Of a DNA stretch of 64,000 nucleotides, positions 10,560 to 22,699 are shown piece by piece (the stretch's first letter is position 1; each line of letters starts with the position of its first letter). Origin of the DNA: Strongyloides papillosus (lineage: Eukaryota; Nematoda; Chromadorea; Rhabditida; Strongyloididae); the NCBI GenBank assembly GCA_005656395.1, contig SRSI01000055.1:1-64000 (forward strand). The letters run 5' to 3'. The notes under the pieces were generated by a model, which saw nothing but the letters and a program-made list of their open reading frames with translations, made no database searches and had not been told where the DNA came from. The position numbers and the translations under genes are program-made.

Positions 10560-12880
10560 TTTGTAAAAATGTTTTAAAAATAAAAGTATACATAAACATT
10601 TAAATTAATTTTTAAACTATCTTTAGCAAATATTTTAATAATTACATAGAGCTCTTTCTGTAAATTTATTCTATACCAAAAATAGTGAAATTTATTACTT
10701 TTTTTAAGTGAAAGCAATAGTCAATAAATGACGCCAAGTTTAATTTTTATTATGAACATTTCATTTTGAAAAAAAGATATTAAATATCAAATAAATATAA
10801 AAAAGTATTTCACTATTTAAATAATTAATATTCTAATAAAATATCTACTCTCTATTGATTTTATTTCCTACAATTATTTTGCAAAATATTAATTGTTCTG
10901 TTTGATCAAGAATGTTTTGCAAAAATTATACGTTGATAAAAAAGTGTAATTAAATATAATAAAAACTTCCTTGTTAAGTAAAAAAATGTTACATCAAAAA
11001 TATGTTCCGAAAATTAAGTTTTATAATGTGTTCCGCTAGAGTCTTGATGAAAAAAACTAGATTTTTTTGTTGAGAAATATACAAACATGTACAATATTTT
11101 ATTCCATTAGTGAGAATTTTTGAGCCATAATGTATATACATAGAAATTTTTTTGAAGTTACAGGAATAATTGATACCTTACTAAATGTAATTCTAAACTT
11201 TATTTTAAAAATTAAACAATTCTAGATACAAAAAATAATATCTTTATGAAATTTAGTAAATTTGTTCCTCCTAATAAAATTAATATTTTTTTCCTTACTG
11301 TTAATTTTATTGCAAATATTTCGTTCATGAAAAATAAAATAATAATTTAAAAGTTATTAAAATAAGTTACTGTTTTTGTATGATATTATTTTTATCTTAA
11401 AACTTAAATTGCATTCTACAATCATTGCAAATTATAAGATTGGAATCTATTGTTATGGAAATTAAATAATGCTTTTATAATAACTATTTATGAACATATC
11501 ATAGTATCTTTATTAATATGATTCTGTAATTTGAATTATCATATATTAATAAGATATATCCATATCTAAAGTAGAAGTTCTGGTTTTTGTAATTTTGGAA
11601 TAAGGTTTAATGAACCAATCCCAAGGTTTTTATTTATTTTAAAATATTAGTTATCTAAGTTGTAAATTTGGAGATCATATATTTATATTGTTAAAAATTT
11701 AACTACTTGTATTGTGTAAATATAATATTGTCTTTGTTTAATATTGAATTGTGTCTCTCTCAAGGTGGCCATATAAATACTTTACTTTTAGTTAATAAAT
11801 AAAATTTATACAGATCTGAGTTTTTGTTCTAATAGGAATTGACGCCAGCAACAACTTATTAAATTTTTACTTATTATATTTTTTATAAAATTATGCTCAT
11901 TAAATAGTCTGATTTTTTTTGTATTATCTTCAAGGAATATATGTAAAAATCAAACTTATTGAAAGGTTAAAAAACACCATGCATTTTTTTATAATTATGA
12001 ATAACTTTGAATTATTTAATAAAAATAAACACTAAAAAATGCTTTAATTAATAATACTTTGTGTGGTTAAATACTGATTGCTTTTCATTATTACTGATAT
12101 ATATGACAATGTTTTGATGACATTAATAGTATATAAATAGTCAACTTTATATTGTTAGTCAGTTTTTATTATATTAAATAAACTCTCCTATTATTACTGA
12201 CTATTAAATTATATTTATCAACTATTATTATGAAAATTTATTTTATAAATTTATTGTTGTTAGTGAATTTTTTAAAAGAATAATTTTTGTTAAAACATAT
12301 ACAACTTTACAAGAAATTGACTTCTAACAACGTACTTCATAGTATACAATAAAAAACGAGTTAGACTCTAAGATAAGCATGATCTCATAGAAAAATCAAG
12401 ACTTAATAAAAGTTATATTATTTCAAAATGTCAAACATATATTTTTCGTATAAAATAACAAAGTTTATGTAAGTACTTAATATTTGAGTTTTTATAATAT
12501 TTTGTTGTCGTTTGGTATTTAAAAAGTTAAGAAAATTTAATTTCTTTAACAGATGAAATATTTTCTTACAATTTAACAAGATTTGTCAAAATTTGTTCCA
12601 TTTTTTGTGTATATGCAAACAATGATTAGAGATTAATAAATAAACTTTACATCTTGAATCAATGAAAAACATTGGTGAATTGATGCTAATATCAAAAATT
12701 ATTTCGTTAATTGTCTTCAGTATTTTAAAAAACGGTATTTTTATAATATTAATCCTTGCAAATATTTTACTCTATTCAATTATATTTGAAGCTTTTATTT
12801 CAAAATAAAATATTTAAAATTATGATTGATAAAGAACGTGATTAAAAAAATTACAATGACTTGACAACCGAATTTAATTG
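10560..12880. other. Gene-free stretch with old repeats and an LTR-like segment
   Basis: No credible coding frame. About 11,490-12,110 resembles 2,275-2,535. About 11,690-11,860 has an LTR-like look (a CATATAAATAC TATA-type motif, AATAAA and GACGCCAGC) but I found no second copy to confirm it. 12,770-12,900 duplicates 8,880-9,000. Confidence 0.35.
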
Positions 12881-12899
12881 GATACAGAAATTATTTTAA

Positions 12900-13160
12900 G
12901 AAATTTATTTTAAATTTTATGCGTATACCTCAATAAATAGCTTATTACTTTTGTTAACACAACTTTGAAAACACGACTAGAATACAACAATATAACTTAA
13001 TTAACAGTATTCAATATATATCAATACCCATATAATACCAATACCAATATATAATACCAACATAATACCTACCCAAACAATGATAACTTATCAGAATCAT
13101 TAATTTCACTTACAGTTCCTTTGGTTGGATTTCACTTAACTACACACACGGCTACGACAC
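12900..13160. repeat. Dispersed repeat shared with 39,070-39,420
   Basis: Begins TTAAATTTTATGCGTA and contains CCCAAACAAT and CTTACAGTTCCTTTGGT. The same blocks in the same order occur at about 39,080-39,260 next to an insertion breakpoint. Probably the terminus (LTR-like) of an unidentified element. Confidence 0.4.
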
Positions 13161-13697
13161 CGAAAACAATTCGATTTAAGACAGTCGCTGGACAAGAGAG
13201 AAAAAAATATTCTTTTAGAAAGGTCATCAAAAACTATGGTGTTCACGAAGATTTTCCCAATAAGTCTAAAGGTATATGTCTCTGTCTTTAAGAAAACTTA
13301 AATTAATAAGAATGAAAAATTATAAAATGACAGTAACATTTTGTGACAAAAATAAAATTAAAGTGTTAACAGTGATAGCCAAAAATGATTAATAAAGATT
13401 ATATTCCATTAATTTTTGAGGTAGTTAATGAAATACTTTATTTTCAAATAGATTCAGAAGAGCTCTCTAATACATGTAAAGATTACTAAATAATATTAAA
13501 AATTGTCATAACTATTAAATACTTTAATTTTATAATTTTAAAAAAGAAATTACCCATATATACTTTTTTAGAACTCTTATGCACAGACTAAAATTGCAAA
13601 CGATAATAAGATTGGTCAATTTAAAGAATATTACTCATTTATTTATATATGTTTCAGAAATCTTACGTTATTTTTGCAATAAAAATTTTTTAAAATA

Positions 13698-14620
13698 TTG
13701 AGTTGGTGCATAATTATTGCGGCAATTTTTCGCAACATTTTTCTTCTTAAAAAATTAACATTTTTAAAAATTTTTTTCCACAAAAATAATCCTCACATTC
13801 CAATTGGTGAGATGTAAATTGAAAATTATATTCATATTAGCCATATTATATTCTGGCACTTTGGGAAAGATTGGGATGAAAAACAGTAATTTCGCGATCT
13901 AAACGAACTTTAAGTGAAGGAATAATCATCAAAAGCCGAGTTGAAAGATGGTTGAGAAATTCAAATTCGGTAATTCAAATTGAATTTTCCTTTAATTTGG
14001 CTTTTGTTAATTGCTTTTCTTCAAGAAAGTTTGTTGAGATCGCGAAAATAATTGTGCTACCTTCCGCTTTTTTTGAAGTACTAGAGCATAATTATTGCGG
14101 CATTTTTTTTGTGAATTTTTTTTTCTTTAAAAATTGTCGTTTTTTTAATTTATTTTTTTATAAAAATATTTCTTACATTTCAAATATTGAGATGCAAATC
14201 GAAAATTATACCCATATTCATCATATCATGCACAAACACTTTGAAAAAGGTTAGAAAGTAGCACAGTCATTTTGCAATCTTAACGAACTTATTGGCAAAA
14301 AACAATCAACAAAAGCCAAATTTAAAGAAAACTTAATTAAATTACCAAATTTTAACTTCCTGAACAATCTCCCAACATGATTTTTGCTGATTATTCTTTC
14401 ACAAAAAAGTTCGTTTAGATCGCGAAATTACTATTTTTCATCCCAATCTTTCTCGAAGTGCTAGAGCATGATATGGCGAATATGAATACAATTTTCAATC
14501 TGCATCCCACTAATTGGAATATGAGGATTATTTTTATGGAAAAAAAAGTCTAACAAATGTCAATTTTAAAGAAGAAAAAAGTTCGTGGAAAAATGCCGCA
14601 ATAATTATGTACCAACCCAA
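13698..14620. mobile_element. Mariner-like foldback MITE with TA target duplication
   Basis: The ends TTGAGTTGGTGCATAATTAT and (inverted) TTGGGTTGGTACATAATTAT lie directly between TA dinucleotides at 13696-13697 and 14621-14622. The terminal inverted repeats extend about 240-280 bp and are highly similar, including a shared TTTCGCGATCTAAACGAACTTT. The middle (about 13,950-14,340) holds a second inverted pair of the same module, so the element is four end modules in alternating orientation. No transposase frame. The ends resemble those of mariner elements; the exact clade is uncertain. Confidence 0.8.
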
Positions 14621-15374
14621 TATAATACTTGTACACTATTTATTATTTTTTCACATATTACACTATAATTATTACTACACAGAAATATTACTACGAATCA
14701 TTTAGATTTGTTATATATTTAATTTTATTTCTATATTTTTAACTTTTTGAAATGAGACAGATAAAAATCAAAAATAATGTAATTTTATGATTGTTTATTA
14801 TTGAGAATTATTATTAATATACTGACATACAAAAAGGCGTTTTTCATTGAACATTAAAAAATATGAAACAATAAGTATGTTTAACTAATTATAGCTTTCT
14901 TTGAAACTTGTTGTAGTTAGTGATAAAATATTTCTTCGATAAGTATCTTCTTCTATATAAACATAGTAATAAAAGTCTAAAAACCATTCACTAAAATTTT
15001 TCGATTAAAAAGTTTATATATTTTAAAAAAGTAAAAATTCCGTTTTTTTAACAAGTAATTAAACAGTTATTATAATGCTTTTAATAGTTTTCATTTTTTT
15101 GGTTACAAAACAACTATAATACCACGTTGTTATGTTAAAAAAATATTGTTGATACCGAGAAATCTGTAAATGACTCTAAATTTTATAAATACATATGGTA
15201 TTACATAAAGTTAATAGAAAACCAATTTTCCTACAACAAAAATATGTGTACAAATTATTCTTATCAATCGAACTTTCATGGGACACTATTAGCTTTTTAT
15301 GACAACTGTAGACAAGAGATAAAGTTATTTCTTTTTGTTTTAAGTTACTGTCCTAAAATCGAGAGGTTTTTCAG

Positions 15375-15902
15375 TGTCATAGTACTGTGTGTTGTGGTAT
15401 TTTTAACATGGTTTGCACACCATTTAATTGTCAACCCTTTTCAATACACTTTGCATGTTCGTTGTTATGCGATTTCGACATATGATCTCTCGAAATCAAT
15501 GACAAATAGAAAATTATAAAAAATAAATTATAAACTTTATTTCAAAGATAAAATACCAATGATAAAATGTCATAATCTAATGCTTTATATATTATGATAA
15601 TTCATTAGTGATATTTACCTCATGATAATGGGATTTTGAGAAATACAAAATATTTCTGAGGAATGAATCATTCCTTTACAATATTAAAAATTTTTTGTTG
15701 TGATGTGATTGATATTATGGCCTTGACGAAATAAAAAACGTAACGACACTTTTTTTTACTAGGTTTTGTAGACCCCAGATTTAGTTAGAAAAAACCTCAA
15801 TTTGTAAAGAAAAATTATCTTTTCAAAATTTTATCCACATTTTTTTTAGTCAATGCTTTAGGAACCATAAAATAATCATTATCATTGCTTTTTAAACAAA
15901 CC
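15375..15902. mobile_element. GGTCTGTC-family DNA transposon, truncated left-arm copy
   Basis: The inverted end GGTTTGTTTAAAAAGCAATG lies at 15,883-15,902, and the element reads leftward to about 15,375, where similarity to the complete copy (43549-44607) ends. The other inverted end is absent, so the duplication breakpoint falls inside this element. Confidence 0.6.
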
Positions 15903-16329
15903 ATGTACATTATAAAAAATGATAGAGTTTAAATGTTAAAATAACTCAAAACTTCATTAAAACTTATGGTAAATAATCTTGAATGTGTCCTTATTTTTAT
16001 AGTGATTTTATAATTAATTTTAAAGGAATATCAATTGTAAAAAGCAGATCATTATTATTTTTAAAAGTAAAATTTTTATATGATAAAAAGTTTTGTGGCA
16101 GTAAATTAGACGAGTTTTATTTAATCTTTTATTCGTGTCCATCTATAAATAACAATCAAGTAAAAAGAATTTTAACTTACGAATAGTCAGCAAAATTAAA
16201 TGTGAAAAATTATACTGATTATCGCTTTATATATGTTTTTTATTTATCGATGACCAATGACCAATATTTTCTTTCTTATTAAAGGTATATGGTTTTACTT
16301 AAATTGTTAATAAAGTATTTTTTTAATAG

Positions 16330-16910
16330 AAAATAATGTTGTTTATTATTAAATACTTTATAAAATCATTAATATTAATTTTAAATTATGTCATCAACCT
16401 TGTCAAAATAGCTGAAACAACTTCCTGTGTTTCAATTAGTTTACCGTTTTACATATGACATACTTTCTCACCATCTTAAATTTTTTGTAAAATCCAAACA
16501 AACAATCAATTTAATAGACGAAAAATGCCCTTAATCACACAAGAACATATGTAGCAAAATTTGACCCTAAGCGCTTTTCTGTTCATGTACAAGTTATTTT
16601 TAAAACGAATCTTAGCTTCAATAGCTCAAAAATTTTCTAATCTTTGTCTCTTGAAAAAGAGATACTTGGAATTAATATTTTGTTAACTTTTCTTGATAAA
16701 TTTATATATACAAAATATTTTTCAGAATTTAATAAAATTTAAATTATAAATCATCAAGTAATATGAATTGTTGGTGTCGTGCTGGACCAAATAATACCAA
16801 TTCATATCAATACTGAAAATTTAATCATATCAAGGATTATGAAATGAAGGGAAATAAAAAATTCTTCACTTTAAGTCACAACTTATAAGATCAAAAAATT
16901 ATTGAATTTG
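16330..16910 (+). repeat. Diverged LTR-like segment (left arm)
   Basis: Shares blocks with the 874-bp LTR at 19869-20742 (for example the tract TCTCTTGAAAAAGAGATACT and the ATAAA..ACTTTATA motif near its start) and matches 42,600-43,150 inverted. It looks like an older member of the same LTR family. Ends not defined. Confidence 0.5.
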
Positions 16911-17024
16911 TGTATTGAATTCACATTCATACTTTAAAAATATATACATTTTTATTATTATCTTATTCATTCTTTTGATAAATATAAGTTTAGCTAAAAT
17001 TTCTGAAAAACGTATGACGTCGAA

Positions 17025-17835
17025 CGTAACGTTGTATCAGCATATAACTATCAAAGAAATAAAATTGTAGAACGCTTCAAACGAACAATTAGAGAATCAC
17101 TAAAAATTCATAAAGACAAAAACATCAACGACATTATCGACAGTACGCAATATGTACACAACTTCAGTTAATCATCTAATCAAGAAAGCAAATCCAAATA
17201 ATACATAATTTTCAACGTCGACAGATTCACAGACTAATTACATGCAAACAACAAGTTATCTGGATGACACAATTTGCTACAATTCATAAAATAACAACTT
17301 AAAAAATCAGTCTTCAACAGATGACTCCAGTTCTAAAGAGTTTGTCACTTTAAAAATTGGTACAATAGTCTACAAAAAGATTGTCAATGCACACAAAAAT
17401 GACAAACAATTCACTGGTCGCTTTAAAATTATGGAACATTTGCATGGAGATACAAATATAATAGAAAAAACAACCAATTCTCATAGATATACAAGACAAA
17501 TGGAAAGATGCAACGCAAGATTTTTAAAATTATCACCAGCTGTATTGCAAAATACTTTAGGAAATGAATTACATAATATTCCAGATAGTAGTCACTCAAA
17601 TATGCAACAAGAAAATATTCTTAATCAAACAGAAGTCATTAAGAAAAGAAGAAATAGACGACGAAAAGCTCTACCGAATAACAATGCAACACCAAATACT
17701 GATGAATAGCAATTCAACCAAAAAAAGGACGACCTAAGAAAACAACTACAATGAACGATGGAAGTACATTGGCAATTGCTCCACAAACACAACAACCTAA
17801 AAGAGGTCGTAGAAGACCAAAGAAACATTAATCAT
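17025..17835 (+). pseudogene. Gypsy integrase C-terminal remnant (left arm)
   Basis: Starts inside the integrase core at AYNYQRNKIVERFKRTIRES, whose Glu is the third catalytic acid of the DDE triad. Stops then interrupt it, before an open frame at about 17,310-17,709 with the C-terminal motif GTIVYKKIVN and FTGRFKIMEHLHGDTNIIE (the strand-rich domain that follows the core) and a basic tail. The first two catalytic Asp residues and everything before them are missing; both arms start at the same base run (AACGTTGTA). A truncated, non-functional relic of a Ty3/gypsy pol. Confidence 0.65.
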
Positions 17836-18046
17836 GTCTAGTACTACAGACATAATATAAACATACCTAATTACTTTATACGCGACGCTTCAAACAATAT
17901 CAAATAAAAGAAAATTTTTTTTAACAATACCCATCAACGACAAGCACATTTGAATAAAAGTACTTTATAATTTAAAAAGAATAAAAATACAAACGTTTTT
18001 TACTAACTATCATTATTATATTCAAAACTATTATTCCTTAACTAAT

Positions 18047-18750
18047 ATGGACAAAATTGAACTTCAAGACACCATTCCATGCGAAGGCAGTATCAACAAC
18101 CCTATCGTCATTGATGATAGTGATGACGAAAATGAATCACTTCTACCAGCACCCGAAGCTCCAACATTAACCAACTATGATTCCGAAGAAGATAGTGAAG
18201 ACGAGATCCTCTCGGCTGACGACTATGAACTTCCATTCATGAAAAATGATGTTGAAAAAATGGGACCATTCTGACCTAGACGAACAACTTCATGAATTCG
18301 GCATTACCCCTACCCCGAGTGATAGTGATGGAAGCAGCATAGCAGAAAACGAGCTATGTACTACCAACCCGGACCACTACAATCGGGTCTGCTTCCTTCA
18401 CCGTGGATATTTCCCACGCCGGGGAACCAACACCAATGGCTCCATATGAAATCATCCTACTGGAATCATCTCCACTTCAAGGAATGGAAAGAAGGTCGAT
18501 TATCCTTACATTTCTCGGTCCTACATAAACACAACAAAGTCCGGAATTTAAGACTGATACTATCTATACCTCCCTGTCCAAAGTCAATATGTGAAATCAG
18601 AATTCTGTCAAACTTAAGAGATTAGGATAGATTGGACGTTGTAAAAGATGTCTCATGGATGGAATTCTGCTACATATTCCCGAAAATGAACGACCACTTC
18701 ATCAAATTCTTCAAAAAACAATCACACATGGACGATAATTACGAATAATA
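18047..18750 (+). pseudogene. Acidic retroelement ORF (left arm), frameshifted
   Basis: ATG 18047 opens an acidic reading frame (MDKIELQDTIPCEGSINNP, then a run rich in Asp, Glu and Ser) ending at 18274. A second frame continues (about 18,246-18,449) with CFLHRGYFPRRGTNTN, then further shifts to a segment ending near HMDDNYE at 18,748. The counterpart is at 37550-38126, about 85% similar in its first part but lacking about 70 bases. Its place between integrase and the 3' LTR is where an env or accessory ORF sits, but I see no signal peptide. Function unknown. Confidence 0.45.
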
Positions 18751-19295
18751 CCTTTTTTTTTACTTTCATATGTGTTAATCAAATTCAACATTGCTTCTAT
18801 AAAAATTTCTTTTTAAACAAAAACAAAAAAATTGCTTTTGCTTTTTTCCTCATTTTTTATTATAAAGTAAAATCTTTTTTCAATATAAATATTATTCTCT
18901 TAAATATTTTATTTATTTTGAATACCTGTATAGTATATTAAACAACATTTTAAAGTATAACCTGTACATACCATTTCCCCCATGGTATATATTATAGCAT
19001 ATTAACATACAACGTTTATGAAATATTATAATATTCTATAATCGTTATACATCATTTTTTATTGTACTCTCACACCCTTAAAATGAAAGTTTATTTTTTT
19101 ACCCACGTCACTTAATTGTTTTTTTTATACCTATTGTAAAAATATGTTACAACTATCTTGAACATATTTAATTTGATTTTTGTATATCTTCCATTTTATT
19201 ATTATGAATACCCCTTTATTTAACTTTTATTCTTTTTAAATATTCTCTACCTTCCTATATAGACAAACAAACACCAACTATTGGCTTACATAAAC

Positions 19296-19550
19296 ATGGA
19301 GACAAGACGAAAGGACAAAATTATACCATTACACAAGAACATTTTTGAAATTTATCAACAAAAACAATTAACAACAAAATATCGAGTACAGCAACATAAA
19401 ACAACATCTACTCTTGGTATGCTACCAATGCTAATTTTTCAGCTGATAACAATGTTTCGTACTCTCCTACTCGCCTTGAACTTCTTCTTCTTTTATTGGT
19501 CATCAAAACATGATACAATTCATACATGGTACCCAGGAAAGCCACAATAA
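19296..19550 (+). CDS. 84-aa single-membrane-segment ORF (left arm)
   Basis: ATG 19296 to TAA 19550. A basic N-terminus (METRRKDK), a polar middle, one hydrophobic segment (about residues 43-70, MLPMLIFQLITMFRTLLL then an aromatic FFFFYW stretch) and a short polar tail. The right-arm copy at 36937-37191 differs at only two residues within the ORF. It lies between the acidic ORF and the 3' LTR of a gypsy element, so it may be an env remnant or accessory membrane protein. The near-identity cannot be read as selection, because the surrounding non-coding DNA is equally conserved. Confidence 0.4.
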   Translation: METRRKDKIIPLHKNIFEIYQQKQLTTKYRVQQHKTTSTLGMLPMLIFQLITMFRTLLLALNFFFFYWSSKHDTIHTWYPGKPQ

Positions 19551-19868
19551 TAACAGTCATCAAAACAAATCCGATAATTGAAAGTCGTTTTCAAAAATAG
19601 AGATCAACAGTTTGTTCCATACATGCAGATGATACTAGATAACAAAAAGAAAGTACATTAATAGCAATATCTTCAATAAAATCTTACCCTCGTGGCAATT
19701 TTTTTTTCACAATTTTCTAACCGAAGTTAACATAACTTTTAAATTAAATTAAGATATTACTTATTCAAATTACCAATAATAAAGAAGCAGACAATCCAGG
19801 TAAGGTACATAACATTTAATCCTCTGATTTTAACTTTTTAATATCTTTTAAAAAGGTTGATTCGGGGA

Positions 19869-20742
19869 TGTGAACATGGGACACTGTGTCAAATCAAATA
19901 CATGTACATCAATACCAAATGCATGTATGAAACTACCAAATGAAACACGCCTTTCACCTTGGGGACTATATAAGAAACGGATGATGAATAATAGAAAATA
20001 TAGTTACATTTTAATCATTTCATAACTTTATATATGGTATTACTTCATTTTCTTTTTGCTTAAATAAAACCTTATATAAAGTTTCGTGTTATATCGCAAA
20101 AAACCCTGGAGCCTTTACGGCTCCTAAGAATTCACCAAGATTACATAATGTTGGTCTTAAATTACGTCATAAACTTCGTAAAAAACGGAGACAAATTTTT
20201 TATGCTTTAATTTGTATTTAGCTTCTTGTTTGATGTACTTTTTTTGCTATCCTTAATTTTTCTGTAAAGGCTAAACAAGCAATTAAATTAATAAACTGAA
20301 AATGCTATAGACTAACAAGAATGCAAACTTCAAGTATCATTTAAATGTCAATAGCACTTAACACAGAAAGTGCTACTATTTTTATGACCTTACAACAAAA
20401 TATATGTAACAAAATTTAATTTGAATCGCTTTTTTGTCTAAGTATGTATAAGTTGTTTTCGAATCAAAATTTAACTTTAATAGTATAAAAATTTTTCAAA
20501 ATCACTGTCTCTTGAAAAAGAGATACTTGGAATTAAAATTTTATTAACTTTCCTTGATACAGTTTATATATGTAAAATATTTTCAGAAGTTATTAAAATT
20601 TACGTTTTATTGAATTTTTACGTAAAATAGCTATGTACATACCCATTAGCATGTGTATAAATAAAGGCACATTTTATATTAAATTGTCATTCTTTTTAAA
20701 ATCATGTCTTAAATAAAGTTATTCTTATCTATATTGTTAACA
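19869..20742 (+). repeat. 874-bp LTR with promoter (left arm)
   Basis: Starts TGTGAACATG just after a purine-rich GGGGA and ends GTTAACA, directly followed by a primer binding site. It contains a TATA box (TATATAAG at about 19,967), AATAAA-type signals (about 20,065 and 20,713) and a small hairpin (GGAGCCTTTACGGCTCC, about 20,110). The right arm has an LTR of exactly the same length (35747-36620) and almost the same sequence. It sits between an upstream integrase end and a downstream primer site, so it is shared by two tandem element halves. Confidence 0.7.
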
Positions 20743-20873
20743 TGGAGGTTCCACCGAAATATCTTGAGCAACCTCAGTATACTGTTCATACACCATTCAC
20801 TATTTCATCAATTTTTCCACCATCAATGGACTCAACACAACCATCTTTGTATAATGAGTACTATCATGTATAA
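20742..20873 (+). CDS. 43-aa mini-ORF over the LTR/primer-site junction (left arm)
   Basis: The ATG is made of the last A of the LTR and the TG of the primer site. The frame (MEVPPKYLEQPQYTVHTPF…) runs 43 codons and may be a first coding exon spliced across about 600 nt to the leucine-rich ORF (an acceptor TTTTATTTTAG lies at 21,475-21,485), although I could not find a donor that keeps the frame. The right-arm copy (35616-35747) differs at one residue. Possibly untranslated. Confidence 0.3.
   Translation: MEVPPKYLEQPQYTVHTPFTISSIFPPSMDSTQPSLYNEYYHV
20743..20757 (+). promoter_or_regulatory. Primer binding site for tRNA-Gln
   Basis: TGGAGGTTCCACCGA begins at the base after the LTR and is complementary to the 3' end of metazoan tRNA-Gln (…CGGTGGAACCT plus CCA). 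The same site follows the LTR at 35747 (minus) and the 5' LTR at 51160 (minus). Confidence 0.65.
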
Positions 20874-21514
20874 TAAGTTGTTATTGTTGTTTTGTTAAGT
20901 TTTTTTTTCTTTTCTTCTGTTTAATAAGCTTTAATTTTATGAGGAATTTGAATATTTATTAATTTCTCTTGTAATTTATTTGTAATCCCAATAACATGGT
21001 ATCTTACATGCATTATTAGTTTTTTTACATAATAATTTATAAGTAGTTTGTATAGTTAATTAAATTTGATTTATTGATATCAGTTATCCATGGCTTAATG
21101 ATAAAGTTTATAGACTATTATATGTCTAGACAGATTTGAGATCTATGAATGCTCTTGAAACTATTTAAGAGTTATGGGTAATTTTGATTTAATTTTTCTC
21201 TTATTCGACCTTATTATGTCAATTAATTTTTAGTAATTAATTTATTTATTTTAACTTTTTGAAATCAAGCAAATGTACTTTATATTTTAACGTTGAGTTT
21301 TAATTTCATATAAATATATGTATTTTCACCCCCAATTAAAAGGATAGGGTATTTTAAAGTTAATTTGCTACTATTACGTAGTTTAGTTTAAATATTTTTC
21401 TATTGTATTTATATTGATAACTAATATGTTATTCTATGTTTTCATAATTTTATATATGTTTAATATATATTTTGTTTTATTTTAGATTTTGAAATCCATT
21501 TGTGTCGCCTAAGA

Positions 21515-22641
21515 ATGTCTGTTCACGAACACGAAGATAACGTTTTGTTAATTGACGACGATCAAGAACAAGAACAACTTCAACAAGCTAACGGGCCGAC
21601 CGTCGTTGATCCTCCGGTTCAACCTGATGTTCAAGATGAAGATTTGGCTTTTCTGGATGTTGATGACCTGGAAGGCGAAGTTGACTTGGATACTATTTTG
21701 AGTCGCTATTCGCGTACCTTGAAAAGCATGGGTGCCACTGTGGAAGCTGTACTTCTATTAATGGAGATGGGTGAAGAGATATCCGGTCTGGAGCGGAAAT
21801 TGTTATGGACCAAGGAGTCCCATATCACTATGCTGACAGTTTCGAGGATTTGACAAACATCCATGATGCCCGATTGGCATTTATTCGCCGTAGAGCAGCC
21901 TTGTTAGCCGCCGTTGGAGAGAATCCGACTGTCAGACAAAAGGATGCAATAGATACAAAAGCAAAATCTTGTGTTTCGAAACGTTTGGATTATCAAGTAG
22001 CACGTACTACGGAAGACATAATGTCCGTGTATCAGTCTATTGCAAAGATAGAAGCAACATGTCTGCGTGTCTGTATCAATGGATCGGGGATTATTACTTT
22101 CCCTTCTACAATCGCTTCTTCAAGCTTGACTCTCTTAAGATCAAACATGTGTTTGGAAAATTATCAGGTAGGCTTTCCGATAAGTTGGGATGTTTATGGA
22201 TCGATGGATCAGTTATTCCATCACCTTTGTCACCTGCAAGTTTGATTGGGTTGTCTTCCCTTCAAATGCTAATTGTTTCCGGCTGTGACACTCTGAAACT
22301 ACTTTTATCATCTTTGGACAAGAATATACCTTTGAAGGTAATTGTTTCATTGTGTAAACCACACAAATGCCTGTGTAAGAAGCACATTCGTGCCACGTCA
22401 CAACTGGACTTGCCATTCAAAATAGTTATTGTTCCGGATAGAAGATATAATGGTCAAGCCATTACTCAGAATGCAACCGTTCGGAAGAATTTGTTCTTCC
22501 ATCGCATGGGAACAATTTATTACAAGAATTCTCACTGGATCAAGACATTCGCTGAATGTGAATATCCTGAAGATATCGCTGAGATTCAAGGCGAGCGCAA
22601 AGAAGATGCGCTTCACGGCAGCTTCGGAAGCTATTTTTTAG
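21515..22641 (+). pseudogene. Retroelement-associated leucine-rich ORF, left-arm copy
   Basis: Follows LTR, primer site and a spliceable leader. The order of parts is an acidic N-terminus (MSVHEHEDNVLLIDD…), a helical middle with LMEMGEEISGLERKLLW and IHDARLAFIRRRAALL, a segment with VCINGSGII, then leucine-rich repeats of LRR type (LKIKHVFGKLSGRL, LWIDGS, LSSLQMLIVSGCDTLKLLL) and a Cys/His cluster (LCKPHKCLCKKH). About 370 aa if unbroken. Comparison with the right-arm copy shows frameshifts near 21,837, 22,130 and 22,595. No gag zinc knuckle is visible. The family is unknown to me; its position is that of gag. GC is higher than in the flanks. Confidence 0.55.
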
Positions 22642-22699
22642 ATTCCATTATATTTTGTTTAAAATATAATTTTGTTGTTAAAAATAAATTTATTTATGA

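Noticed and set aside
13952..14254. 100-codon frame inside the mariner MITE
   Set aside because: It is made of the element's own end modules in opposite orientation and has no transposase motif.
15244..15519. 91-codon plus-strand frame with hydrophobic segments
   Set aside because: Half of it lies in a truncated DNA transposon, and the right-arm counterpart does not keep the frame.
16745..16800. GGTGTCGTGCTGGACC as a possible primer binding site after the diverged LTR
   Set aside because: It does not fit a tRNA 3' end that I can name, and the right-arm version differs at key bases.
20100..20130. GGAGCC…GGCTCC hairpin as an independent terminator or RNA element
   Set aside because: It lies within the LTR next to polyadenylation signals and is better explained as part of the retroelement R/U5 region.
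22213..22616. Minus-strand frames across the leucine-rich ORF
   Set aside because: Antisense shadows of a GC-richer coding relic.
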